Assembly: GCA_937888775.1 (NCBI GenBank)
Contig: CALAQT010000507.1
Span: 1-21,034, forward strand
Source: an uncultured Actinomycetes bacterium
GTDB lineage: Bacteria > Actinomycetota > Thermoleophilia > Solirubrobacterales > Solirubrobacteraceae
Direction of reading: 5' to 3'
Length of the DNA stretch: 21,034 nt
Shown piece by piece: positions 13,763 to 21,034 of the stretch (position 1 is the first letter of the stretch; the number at the start of each line of letters is the position of its first letter). The position numbers and the translations under genes were made by a program. The notes below the pieces were generated by a model, which was given only the letters and a program-made list of their open reading frames with translations, searched no databases and was not told the DNA's origin.

Positions 13763-14901
13763 GGGGCCGGCTGCCCGTCGTGGTGGTAGCGGCGAGGAAC
13801 TCGGGACGACACGCCACAAAGGATCTCGTAATTGATCGTCGCGATGCGCCTGGCGATGTCCTCGGCGGTCTGGCGAACCCCGCCATCGCGGCCGATGATG
13901 ATCGCCTTATCGCCCACGCTGGCCGCCGGCACCCCCCCCAGATCCACGGTCACGTTGTCCATGCTGACCGTGCCCACGAGCGGGTATCGCCGGCCGCCGA
14001 TCAGCACGTCGCAGTTGTTGCTCAGCGCACGCCGAATCCCGTCTCCGTAGCCAATCGGCAAGGTCGCGATCCAGGTCTCGCGCTCGGCGATGAATCGCCG
14101 GCCATATCCGGTGCTATCCCCGGCGCGCGCGAGCTTGACCGCCGCCACATAGCTGCTCAACTCCAGCGCCGGCTCGAGCGCGTGCTGATCGGCGTCCTGG
14201 TTCATCGGATCGCCGCCGTAGACTGCGATCCCACAGCGGACCATGTCGAAATGGCTCGCCGGCTCGCGCAGCGTCGCGGCACTGTTGGCGGCGTGGACGA
14301 TCAGGCGCGGGTGGCGAGCGCGCAGCACCGTGAGAAACCGCTCAAAGCGCTCCAGCTGCACGCGCGTGAACTCGGGCTCCTCGTCGGCCGTGGCAAAGTG
14401 CGTCATCGCGCCGGTGAGAATGAGCGCGCCACGAGCGGCGGCCGCTCGCTCGGCGACCGCCAGCGCCTCGGACCGGTCTCGGGTTCCGAGTCGGCCCAGG
14501 CCGGAGTCCAACTTGACATGAACCCGGGTGGGCGTCCAGGAGTCGCCGACCGCCGCCCGGGTGGCGAGCAGCGCTTCCACGAAGCGCTCGTTCCAGACCA
14601 CGATCTCGGCGCCAGCACGCAGCGCGATCGGCAGCTCCTGGTGGCTGACCGCGCCCATCACCAAGATCGGCGCATCGATTCCGCCTCCGCGCAGATCCGC
14701 CGCCTCCTGTGCGGTGGCGACCGCCAGCATGCTCGCGCCCCCGGCGAGTGCCGCCCGCGCGGCGGGCAGCGCTCCGTGACCGTAGCCGTCAGCCTTGACG
14801 ACCGCACACAGCGCAGCCCCCCCGCTCAAGCCGCCGCGTAGTCGGGTGACGTTGCGCTCGATCGCCGCCAGGTTCACGCTGGCCAGCGCGCGCTGGGGCA
14901 T
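13759..14901 (-). CDS. alr: Alanine racemase
   Basis: A 380-residue PLP enzyme making D-alanine from L-alanine for peptidoglycan. The PLP lysine is Lys36 in VVKADGYGHG, and the second catalytic base is Tyr266 in STGYGRRF. The substrate region KLDSGLGRLG (130-139) differs slightly from the common KLDTGMGR. An N-terminal TIM barrel and a C-terminal beta domain (from about 250) match the usual length. The start ATG is one base beyond the nnrDE stop and the stop overlaps the next gene, so it is in the middle of a coupled operon with glmS and acpS upstream, a logical link to cell-wall precursor supply. Confidence 0.97.
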   Translation of the reverse strand: MPQRALASVNLAAIERNVTRLRGGLSGGAALCAVVKADGYGHGALPAARAALAGGASMLAVATAQEAADLRGGGIDAPILVMGAVSHQELPIALRAGAEIVVWNERFVEALLATRAAVGDSWTPTRVHVKLDSGLGRLGTRDRSEALAVAERAAAARGALILTGAMTHFATADEEPEFTRVQLERFERFLTVLRARHPRLIVHAANSAATLREPASHFDMVRCGIAVYGGDPMNQDADQHALEPALELSSYVAAVKLARAGDSTGYGRRFIAERETWIATLPIGYGDGIRRALSNNCDVLIGGRRYPLVGTVSMDNVTVDLGGVPAASVGDKAIIIGRDGGVRQTAEDIARRIATINYEILCGVSSRVPRRYHHDGQPAP

Positions 14902-14902
14902 G

Positions 14903-16453
14903 TCAGTTTCCGCCGGACAGGGCCTGCGGCAAGGCGTCGATCACGTCGCTGGCGATCACGCCCTCAGGCCCGATCGCCGCCCCGGCCAGCCGGCCGGCGC
15001 GCGCGTGCACGAACACGCCGGCGCACGCGGCGTGGAACGGACTCATGTGCTTGGCCAGGTATGCCCCGATCACCCCGGACAGGACGTCCCCGGTCCCGGC
15101 GGTCGCCAGGGCCGGGGCGGCGCCCCGGTTGACTGCCGCGCGACCATCGGGATGCGCGACGATCGTGTCATCGCCCTTGAGCACCACGACTGCGCGGGCC
15201 TGCGCCGCCGCACGCCGCGCGAACAGGAGCCGGTGGGCCTGCACGTTGGCGCTCTCACACCCCAGCAGCCGCGCCAGCTCGCCGACGTGAGGCGTGAGCA
15301 CCGTCGGCGCGTGGCGCTGCGCCAGCGACCCCAGCACGCCCGCATGCGCGTTGAGTCCGTCGGCGTCGAGCAGCAGCGGCAGATCGGCCTGGCGGGCCAG
15401 CTTGCGCGCCAGCTTCTGGGCCTTGCGCGCGCGCCCCAGTCCGGGACCGAGCACCAACGCGTCTGAGCGCGGCACGCGATCGATCACCCGCTGCGCTGCC
15501 GAGGCCTTCAGTGAGCCCTGCTCGTCGGGCAGCGCAACCGTCATCACCTCCAGCAGGCGACCTTCGAAGATCTGGCTCAGGGAGGCGGGTACGCATGCGG
15601 TCACGTAGCCGGCACCGGCGCGCATCGCCGACTCGGAGGCTAGACAGGGGGCGCCGGTCAAGCCGGTCGATCCGCCACATACGAGCACGCTGCCGGCGGC
15701 GAACTTGGTTGATTCGCGGTCTCGCCGCGGGATCGAGTCGAGCACTCGGTCGCCGATCAGGCCGATTTGGGGCTGCGCCGGGCCGCCGGGCGGGATTCCG
15801 ATGTCGATTACCCGGATTTCGCCCGCGTGATCCCTACCCGGCGCGATCCACAGACCGGGCTTGGCGGCGTGGAAGGTGGCGGTGGCCCGCGCGCGCACGG
15901 CGGAGCCGGATATCTCACCGCTTGAGGCGTCGACACCGCTGGGGACGTCGCAGGCGACCACGACCGCGTCTGCGGCAGCGTTGATCGCCTCGATCGCCCC
16001 CCACGCCGGCTCGCGCGGCTCCCCAGCGAACCCGGTCCCCAGGATCGCATCGACGATGGCCACCGCGCCGCTCAGCGCGGCTGGCTCAAACCGCTGCGCC
16101 TCGGGCCCCGGCAGCCGCTGGAAATTCGTGGCGGCATCACCCTGCAGCTCAGAGCCGTCGCCCAACAGCAGCACCTGCACCTCGCGACCCCAGTCGCGCA
16201 GTAGCCGGGCCGCGACCAAGCCGTCGCCACCGTTGTTGCCCTTGCCGCAGACGACGACGATCCGCCCACTGTCCACCAGCCCGGCGACGAGCTCGGCGAG
16301 GCCCCTTCCCGCGCGCTCCATCAGCTCGATGCCCGGCGTTCCGAGCTCCTCGATCGCCCACTGGTCAAGGGCCCGCTGCTCGGCGGCCTGCGGCAGCGGC
16401 TCGAGCCAGTCGGGCAGCGCGTTGATCGGGGTCGTGGCACCGGTGGGCGCCAT
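14903..16453 (-). CDS. nnrDE: Bifunctional NAD(P)H-hydrate epimerase / dehydratase
   Basis: A 516-residue fusion that repairs hydrated NAD(P)H. The N-terminal YjeF epimerase domain (about 1-220) shows GKGNNGGDGLVAARLL, DAILGTG and DVPSGVDA. The C-terminal ribokinase-like dehydratase domain (about 240-516) shows VLVCGGSTGLTGAP, LGPGLGR, DADGLNA, TPHVGELARL and the phosphate-binding TAGTGDVLSGVIGAY. The length and domain order are normal for the bacterial fusion. The start ATG overlaps the acpS stop as TGATG, and its stop is one base before alr. Its place next to acpS and alr is a common actinobacterial order. Confidence 0.95.
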   Translation of the reverse strand: MAPTGATTPINALPDWLEPLPQAAEQRALDQWAIEELGTPGIELMERAGRGLAELVAGLVDSGRIVVVCGKGNNGGDGLVAARLLRDWGREVQVLLLGDGSELQGDAATNFQRLPGPEAQRFEPAALSGAVAIVDAILGTGFAGEPREPAWGAIEAINAAADAVVVACDVPSGVDASSGEISGSAVRARATATFHAAKPGLWIAPGRDHAGEIRVIDIGIPPGGPAQPQIGLIGDRVLDSIPRRDRESTKFAAGSVLVCGGSTGLTGAPCLASESAMRAGAGYVTACVPASLSQIFEGRLLEVMTVALPDEQGSLKASAAQRVIDRVPRSDALVLGPGLGRARKAQKLARKLARQADLPLLLDADGLNAHAGVLGSLAQRHAPTVLTPHVGELARLLGCESANVQAHRLLFARRAAAQARAVVVLKGDDTIVAHPDGRAAVNRGAAPALATAGTGDVLSGVIGAYLAKHMSPFHAACAGVFVHARAGRLAGAAIGPEGVIASDVIDALPQALSGGN

Positions 16454-16815
16454 CAGCGACCCTCCGAGAGGATTGCCACCGCGCCGGCATCGCGTGTGGT
16501 GTGGGTGAGCGAGATCTCCACCTCGACGCCCAGCTGCACCGCTCGCTGCGCGGCGGCCCCGTGCAGGCGCACGCTCGGCGCGCCTTCCCCGGACACGACC
16601 TCAACGTCTAGAAAGCTCCACGCGGTCATGCCGAGCGCCTTGGCGACCGCCTCCTTGGCGCAGAACCGGGCCGCCAGATGCTGACCGGGCCTGGCCCGCG
16701 TGGCGGCATAGCGGCGCTCGGACTCGGTGAAGAGACGCTGCGCGAGGCGCGGGCGGCGCGCCAGCGCCCGCTCGAGGCGCTCGATCTCCAACAGGTCGAT
16801 CCCGACGGCGGTCAC
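16453..16815 (-). CDS. acpS: Holo-[acyl-carrier-protein] synthase
   Basis: A 120-residue phosphopantetheinyl transferase that activates ACP with CoA for fatty acid synthesis. The Mg-binding residues are Asp7 (GIDLLEIERL) and Glu55 in FCAKEAVAKAL (51-61), and the C-terminal SLTHTTRDAGAVAI is typical of AcpS. The GTG start overlaps the glmS stop (GTGA), and its own stop overlaps the nnrDE start. The normal length and complete motifs leave little doubt. Confidence 0.95.
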   Translation of the reverse strand: MTAVGIDLLEIERLERALARRPRLAQRLFTESERRYAATRARPGQHLAARFCAKEAVAKALGMTAWSFLDVEVVSGEGAPSVRLHGAAAQRAVQLGVEVEISLTHTTRDAGAVAILSEGR

Positions 16816-18689
16816 TCCACCGTGACCGTCTTGGCCAAGTTGCGGGGCTGGTCCACGTTCAGACCCCGCAGGCGGGCGATGTGGTAGGCGAGCAGCTGCA
16901 GCGGGATCACCGCCAGGATCGGCGCCAGCATCCAGTCGGTGCGCGGAATCCGGATGATCTCATCGGCGTGCAGGGTGATCTGCTCGTCACCCTCGGTGGC
17001 CACGGCGATCACCCGCGCACCCCGGACCCTGACCTCCTGGATGTTGGAGATCACCTTCTCCAGGACCGGGGACTCGTTCGCGACGACGACCACCGGCGTG
17101 CTCTCGTCCAGCAGGGCGATCGGTCCGTGCTTCATCTCGCCGGCCGCGTAGGCGTCGGTGGCGATGTAGGAGATCTCCTTGAGCTTGAGTGCGCCCTCGA
17201 TGGCCACGGGCAGCCCGATGTGGCGACCGAGATACAGAAAGAACTCGGCCTGGAACGTGCTCTTGGCGATCTCGATCAGCCCGCCCACGTCACCCTCCAG
17301 CAGCTCGGCGATCAGATGTGGGATCCGCTTGAGTTCGGAGATCGTCGCGGTCAGGACCTCGGGCTCGAGCGTGCCCCGCAGCTCGGCCAGCCTCAGCGCC
17401 AGCAGATACATGGCGGCGATCTGGGTGACGAACGTCTTGGTGGCCGCGACGCCGACCTCCAGCCCCGCGCGGGTGTAGAGCACGCCGTCGGCCGCCCGTG
17501 TGGCCTCGGCGCCCATCACGTTGGTCACCACCAGCACCTTGGCCCCGAGGGCACGGGCGGTCTTCATCGCGGCCAACGTGTCCGCCGTCTCACCTGACTG
17601 CGAGATCCCGACGATCAGATCCGCCGGACCCACGATCGGGTTGCGGTATCGGTATTCGGAGGCGATCTCGACCTCGACCGGGACCCGTGCCCACTGCTCG
17701 ATCGCGTACCGGCCGATCAGGCCGGCGTGGTAGGCGGTCCCGCAGCCGACGATCACAACGCGGCGAATGGTGCGCAGGAAGTCGTCGTCGATCGTGCCGA
17801 GGTCGCCGAGATCGATCCCCGTACCCCGCGCCGCGCGCTCACCGATCGTCTCGGCCACCGCGTCGGCCTGCTCATAGATCTCCTTGAGCATGAACGTCTC
17901 ATAGCCGTGCTTCTCGGCCGTATCGGCGTCCCAGTCGATCTCGACGATCTCACGCTGCAACGGCTCTCCGGTCGCGGTCTGAAACTCGACGCCATCGGGC
18001 GTCAGCACCACGATCTCGTCGTCGCCCATGTACTGGACGCGGCGCGTCTCCAGCAAGAACGCGGGGATCGCCGAGCCGATGAACTGCTCGCCGTCGCCAC
18101 GCCCGATGATCAGCGGGCACTCCTTGCGGGCGCCGACAAGCATGCCGGGCTCGTCCACGCTCATCGCCACGAACGCGTAGTGACCGCGCAGCTCGGCATA
18201 GGTCTCGCGCACTGCGCCGACCAGGTCTCCGCCGTTGTGGCTGGCCACCAGGTGGGCGATCACCTCGGCGTCGGTCTCGGAGGTGAACACCGCGCCCTCG
18301 CTGATCAGGCGCTCCTTCAGCGCGACGTAGTTCTCGACGATGCCGTTGACGACAATGTGTACGCGATCGGTCGTGTCGTAGTGGGGATGGGCGTTCTCCT
18401 CGGTGACCCGGCCGTGGGTCGCCCAGCGTGTGTGTCCGATACCAGTGCCTGGATCAGGCCGTTCCGCGACGGCCACAGCACCAGTGGGGTCACCGGCGGC
18501 GGCATCTCGCTTGCTCAGCGCGCTGCGCAGCGCGCTGAGGTTTCCCACCGCGCGCACCGCTTCGATCCGGTCGCCGTCCAGCACCGAGATGCCCGCGCTG
18601 TCATATCCGCGGTATTCAAGCTTCTCGAGGCCCGCCAGCAGCAGGGCGCGCGCTTGTCTGGGACCGACGTAGCCGACGATGCCGCACAT
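16812..18689 (-). CDS. glmS: Glutamine-fructose-6-phosphate aminotransferase (isomerizing)
   Basis: A 625-residue enzyme making glucosamine-6-phosphate from fructose-6-phosphate and glutamine. The N-terminal Ntn amidotransferase must expose its cysteine, so the start is ATG 18689, giving Met-Cys-Gly-Ile-Val; the GTG 18695 two codons earlier would bury it. AAGGAG lies seven bases upstream. The glutaminase domain shows GIGHTRWATHG and NGIVENY; the two SIS domains show VGCGTAYHAG, ISQSGETADT and EMKHGPIALL; the end is DQPRNLAKTVTVE. A stretch of about 20 extra residues (RDAAAGDPTGAVAVAERP) sits before GIGHTRW. The gene follows glmM across a 155-base gap and starts the coupled chain glmS-acpS-nnrDE-alr. 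Confidence 0.97.
   Translation of the reverse strand: MCGIVGYVGPRQARALLLAGLEKLEYRGYDSAGISVLDGDRIEAVRAVGNLSALRSALSKRDAAAGDPTGAVAVAERPDPGTGIGHTRWATHGRVTEENAHPHYDTTDRVHIVVNGIVENYVALKERLISEGAVFTSETDAEVIAHLVASHNGGDLVGAVRETYAELRGHYAFVAMSVDEPGMLVGARKECPLIIGRGDGEQFIGSAIPAFLLETRRVQYMGDDEIVVLTPDGVEFQTATGEPLQREIVEIDWDADTAEKHGYETFMLKEIYEQADAVAETIGERAARGTGIDLGDLGTIDDDFLRTIRRVVIVGCGTAYHAGLIGRYAIEQWARVPVEVEIASEYRYRNPIVGPADLIVGISQSGETADTLAAMKTARALGAKVLVVTNVMGAEATRAADGVLYTRAGLEVGVAATKTFVTQIAAMYLLALRLAELRGTLEPEVLTATISELKRIPHLIAELLEGDVGGLIEIAKSTFQAEFFLYLGRHIGLPVAIEGALKLKEISYIATDAYAAGEMKHGPIALLDESTPVVVVANESPVLEKVISNIQEVRVRGARVIAVATEGDEQITLHADEIIRIPRTDWMLAPILAVIPLQLLAYHIARLRGLNVDQPRNLAKTVTVE
18515..18538. repeat. 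Perfect 24-bp palindrome inside glmS
   Basis: The sequence from 18515 (TCAGCGCGCTGC) to 18538 (GCAGCGCGCTGA) equals its own reverse complement. It also holds two copies of CAGCGCGCTG and encodes a repeated LSALRSALS in the glutaminase domain, just before the extra stretch of glmS. It may be chance in GC-rich code, or a hairpin in the message. Confidence 0.5.
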
Positions 18690-18844
18690 GCACACGCTCC
18701 TTGTTTGGGGAAGGCAGACGGGCGGGCGGTGTCCACCGGCCAGGGATTTCAGCGAAGGGCCCAGACTGATGGTATCGACGAGTTCGGTCCGGACCAGGGC
18801 CGGCCCCTCGGAACTGTGAGCGCCTCCCGGCTAACGGCCCGCGA
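18690..18844 (-). other. glmM-glmS intergenic region
   Basis: This is the only substantial gap in the minus-strand operon. It holds the glmS Shine-Dalgarno (AAGGAG) and two short GC palindromes (GGTCCGGACC and GGGCCGGCCC, near 18787-18805). A TANNNT match (TACCAT, 18774-18769 on the minus strand) has no -35 partner. I see no convincing terminator and no match to the core of a glmS ribozyme. It may hold a promoter for the glmS operon. Confidence 0.35.
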
Positions 18845-20176
18845 CTAACCCAAGCCCAGCGCGCCCCTAACGACCTCGGTCAAGCGGCCGCACACATCAT
18901 CGGTCTCCTGCTCGCTGGGCGCCTCGACCATCACGCGGATCAACGGCTCGGTGCCCGACACGCGCACGAGCACGCGGCCGCGGCCGCTCAGCGCGGCCTG
19001 CTCGCGCTCGATTGCCCCGAGCACCCCCGCGTCGTCCATCGCGGCTCGCAACCCGGGGCGATCGCCGGCGCGGATGTTGACCAACCGCTGGGGCAGCTTC
19101 TCCATCGCGTCACGGGTGCGCAGATCCCTTCCCGCCAGCGCCTCGAGCGTCAGCAGCGCGCTGGCGATCCCGTCGCCACACGGGCCGAAGCCGAGCTCGA
19201 TGATGTGGCCTGACTGCTCGCCGCCGAGACCCCAGCCACGTCGTCGCAGCTCGTCCAGCACGTAACGATCGCCGACTGCCGTGGTGGCAACCTCGACGCC
19301 GGCCACGGCCATCGCCGAATGAAATCCGTAGTTGGTCATCACGGTCACCGCGACGCCGTTGCCCGGCAGGCGGTGTCCCCGGAGGAGATGGATCGCGGCC
19401 AGGGCGATCAGCTCGTCCCCGTCGACGACCTGACCATCACGGTCTACGGCGAGTACCCGGTCACCATCACCGTCGAACGCAAATGCCACGTCGTGGTGAT
19501 CCTCGCTGATCTGGGCCACAACCGACTCCAGGTGCGTGGAGCCGCAGCCGTCGTTGATGTTGCGCCCATCAGGCTGGTCGGCGACCACGTCGACCTCAGC
19601 CCCCAGCCGCCGGAAGATCTCCGGCGCGGCCTTGTAAGTTGCGCCGTTGGCACAGTCAAGCAGGATGCGACGGTCGCTCAGATCCAGGCGCTCAAAACGG
19701 GTGTGCAGCTCGCGCAGGTAGTCCTCCAGTGCCCCATGAAACTGTCGCACGCGCCCGATCCGAGACGGCGTCGGCGCGGGGCGCTCCAACTCGGCCTCGA
19801 TCTCGTGCTCGGTGTCGTCGTCGAGCTTGAACCCGTCGGCGGCGAACAGCTTGATCCCGTTGTCCTCATAGGGATTGTGCGAGGCCGAGATCACGGCCGC
19901 CATCTGCAGTCCGTGACGGCGCAGCAGCAATGGGGCGGCCGGAGTCGGCAGCACGCCGGCCAGCAGCGCGTCGCCTCCCGCGGCGGTGACGCCCGCGGCG
20001 ATCGCCGATTCCAGCATCTCGCCGGATTCACGCGTGTCGCGCACGATCAGCACTTGCGGGCGCTCCTCACGTCCCCTGGCGACGGCGGCGCGGGCGAGCG
20101 AGAGCGCCAGGTCGGCGGTGAGAAAGTCCCCGGCGCGACCCCGGACCCCGTCCGTGCCAAACAGCTGGCGCGGCAT
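18845..20176 (-). CDS. glmM: Phosphoglucosamine mutase
   Basis: A 443-residue alpha-D-phosphohexomutase that converts glucosamine-6-phosphate to glucosamine-1-phosphate on the way to UDP-GlcNAc. The N-terminus shows LFGTDGVRG; the phosphorylated serine is Ser99 in ISASHNP; the Mg loop is FDGDGDRV (about 236-243); the sugar-binding GEQSGHII and the C-terminal phosphate-binding SGTEPLIRVM are all intact. The length is normal. It starts 16 bases after the rpsI stop, the common rpsI-glmM order of many bacteria, and precedes glmS, the enzyme that makes its substrate. Confidence 0.97.
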   Translation of the reverse strand: MPRQLFGTDGVRGRAGDFLTADLALSLARAAVARGREERPQVLIVRDTRESGEMLESAIAAGVTAAGGDALLAGVLPTPAAPLLLRRHGLQMAAVISASHNPYEDNGIKLFAADGFKLDDDTEHEIEAELERPAPTPSRIGRVRQFHGALEDYLRELHTRFERLDLSDRRILLDCANGATYKAAPEIFRRLGAEVDVVADQPDGRNINDGCGSTHLESVVAQISEDHHDVAFAFDGDGDRVLAVDRDGQVVDGDELIALAAIHLLRGHRLPGNGVAVTVMTNYGFHSAMAVAGVEVATTAVGDRYVLDELRRRGWGLGGEQSGHIIELGFGPCGDGIASALLTLEALAGRDLRTRDAMEKLPQRLVNIRAGDRPGLRAAMDDAGVLGAIEREQAALSGRGRVLVRVSGTEPLIRVMVEAPSEQETDDVCGRLTEVVRGALGLG

Positions 20177-20192
20177 CTGGTCGTGAAAGCGC

Positions 20193-21034
20193 TTAGCGCT
20201 TGGAGAACTGCGGCCGCTTACGGGCCTTCTTGAGGCCGGCCTTCTTGCGTTCCTTGACCCGAGGATCGCGGGTCAGGAATCCGCGCCGCTTGAGCTCACC
20301 GCGAAGGTTGGGATCGGCGACGATCAAAGCCTTCGAGATTCCGTGGCGCAGCGCGCCGGCCTGGGCCGCCACGCCACCGCCGTGCATCCGGGCGACGACG
20401 TCCATACGCGACTCGTAGCCGACCGCCTCAAGCGGCTGTCGGATGACCCGCTGCAGGGTTTCACGCGGGAAGAACTGATCCAGCGGCTTGCCGTTGATCG
20501 AGTACGTGCCACTGCCGGGCTTGATGATCACGCGGGCGACGGCGGTCTTGCGCTTGCCGGTCGCCGTGTAGCGCGCACCTGCGGCCAGATCGATCGCGGC
20601 GTCGGCGATCGGCTGGGCCTCAACCACGGAGTCCTCCTGATCGCGAGCGGCTGCCGCCTCGGCCTCGGCCTCGGCTGCCGCCCGGGCCTCGGCGTCAAGG
20701 AACTCGTCGGCCTCGGAGACGATGTCGGGGATCAGGTCGGCACCGGGGATCTCCGGGCGCTGGCGCGGCGCGACTTCGACCTCGACCTCGACCTCCTCCA
20801 GCTCCTCGTCGACCTGCGGCTCGGCAGCTACGGGCTGCTGGGCCACGGGGATGGGCGCAGGCTCCTCAGCGGCCGGCGCAGGCACAGGCTCCTCAGCCGC
20901 CGGCACAGGCACAGGCTCCTCAGCCGCCGGCACAGGCACAGGCTCCTCAGCCGCCGGCACAGGCACAGGCTCCTCAGCCGCCGGCGCAGGCACAGGCTCC
21001 TCAGCCGCCGGCACAGGCACAGGCTCCTCAGCCG
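20193..21034 (-). CDS. rpsI: Ribosomal protein S9 with long repetitive N-terminal extension (5' end outside window)
   Basis: The C-terminal roughly 132 residues are a normal uS9: [13 protein letters not shown], the [14 protein letters not shown] region, [15 protein letters not shown], and the tail [33 protein letters not shown] ending that reaches into the ribosomal P site. Ahead of it is an extension of at least 145 residues: 9-residue repeats VP(V/A)PAAEEP, then an acidic [11 protein letters not shown] segment and an Ala/Glu-rich helix ([15 protein letters not shown]). The frame is open through the window edge, so the true start is not visible. Short disordered extensions are known in actinobacterial S9; this one is unusually long. 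The upstream gene is expected to be rplM, and a fusion with it cannot be excluded. Confidence 0.92.
   Translation of the reverse strand, partial: AEEPVPVPAAEEPVPAPAAEEPVPVPAAEEPVPVPAAEEPVPVPAAEEPVPAPAAEEPAPIPVAQQPVAAEPQVDEELEEVEVEVEVAPRQRPEIPGADLIPDIVSEADEFLDAEARAAAEAEAEAAAARDQEDSVVEAQPIADAAIDLAAGARYTATGKRKTAVARVIIKPGSGTYSINGKPLDQFFPRETLQRVIRQPLEAVGYESRMDVVARMHGGGVAAQAGALRHGISKALIVADPNLRGELKRRGFLTRDPRVKERKKAGLKKARKRPQFSKR
20860..21034. repeat. 27-bp tandem repeat array in the rpsI extension
   Basis: Six full units begin at 20860, 20887, 20914, 20941, 20968 and 20995, and a seventh is cut by the window end. Each starts GGCTCCTCAGC and ends GGCACA. The units differ at only one or two positions (G or A in GGC-GCA/ACA; one CGGCC variant in the first). 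In the rpsI frame each codes for nine residues of the form VPxPAAEEP. Such near identity points to recent slippage or recombination, so the copy number may vary between strains. Confidence 0.95.

Noticed and set aside
13729..14841. Long open frame on the plus strand opposite alr
   Set aside because: It is an Arg/Ala/Gly-rich translation with no domain, a typical shadow in GC-rich DNA; alr on the minus strand has full active-site motifs.
18690..18844. A glmS ribozyme upstream of glmS
   Set aside because: The gap is long enough and contains GGCGC near a G-rich stretch, but the conserved core and pairing pattern of the ribozyme are not recognisable. The class is best known from Firmicutes. A covariance-model search would decide.
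17727..18848. Long plus-strand open frame opposite glmS
   Set aside because: It has no recognisable domain, overlaps the intact glmS and shows the composition of a shadow frame.
19319..20233. Plus-strand open frame opposite glmM and the end of rpsI
   Set aside because: It spans two well-supported genes and shows no motif of its own.
20860..21034. CRISPR-like array of regular repeats
   Set aside because: The 27-bp units abut without spacers and stay in the S9 reading frame as nine-residue repeats, so this is a coding tandem repeat.

Overview
This window comes from a high-GC bacterial chromosome. Gene content and style suggest Actinomycetota, most likely class Thermoleophilia (Solirubrobacterales-like): GTG/TTG starts, four-base start/stop overlaps, an aa3/caa3 oxidase with CoxB fused to cytochrome c, CtaG, and an S9 protein with a long acidic Ala/Pro N-terminal extension. 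The taxon is inferred from family resemblance, not from a search.

Left half (1-8296): a respiratory region with pieces of two haem-copper oxidase modules. The first is seen only from its 3' end: the C-terminus of a CoxA, haem A pathway farnesyltransferase ctaB, and two very small membrane proteins (37 and 75 aa). It ends in two hairpins that share an AATCGCCC/GGGCGATT arm. A CBS-domain protein lies opposite, back to back with the second module. The second module is complete: coxB (CuA domain plus covalent cytochrome c), coxA (type A2 by its YSHPAVY motif, without the D-channel Glu), a tandem-duplicated nucleotide-binding (USP/HUP-like) protein, coxC, a 36-aa membrane protein with a TTG start, and ctaG. 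The duplicated protein inside the oxidase operon, coupled to coxA by a GTGA overlap and to coxC by a Shine-Dalgarno overlapping its stop, is the most unusual part of the window.

Middle (8308-11028): accessory genes. A lipoprotein on the minus strand joins a cytochrome c domain to a type-1 copper (plastocyanin-like) domain and is a plausible electron donor to the oxidase. A small zinc-ribbon protein, a Ser/Thr/Gly-rich lipoprotein, an exported protein of unknown function and a cold-shock protein follow. Inverted repeats mark the ends of several transcription units, and a perfect 2 x 15 bp tandem repeat sits in the divergent gap at 9034-9147.

Right half (11156-21034, all minus strand): housekeeping genes, read right to left: rpsI, glmM, glmS, acpS, nnrDE, alr, a CCA/poly(A)-type nucleotidyltransferase, a HIT hydrolase and a crotonase-family protein. 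From glmS to the crotonase nearly every junction overlaps by 1-4 bases or is separated by under 20 bases, so this is probably one translationally coupled operon. It joins amino-sugar and D-alanine supply for peptidoglycan to acyl-carrier activation and metabolite repair. No tRNA, rRNA, insertion sequence or CRISPR array was recognised, and no gap between genes exceeds about 175 bases.
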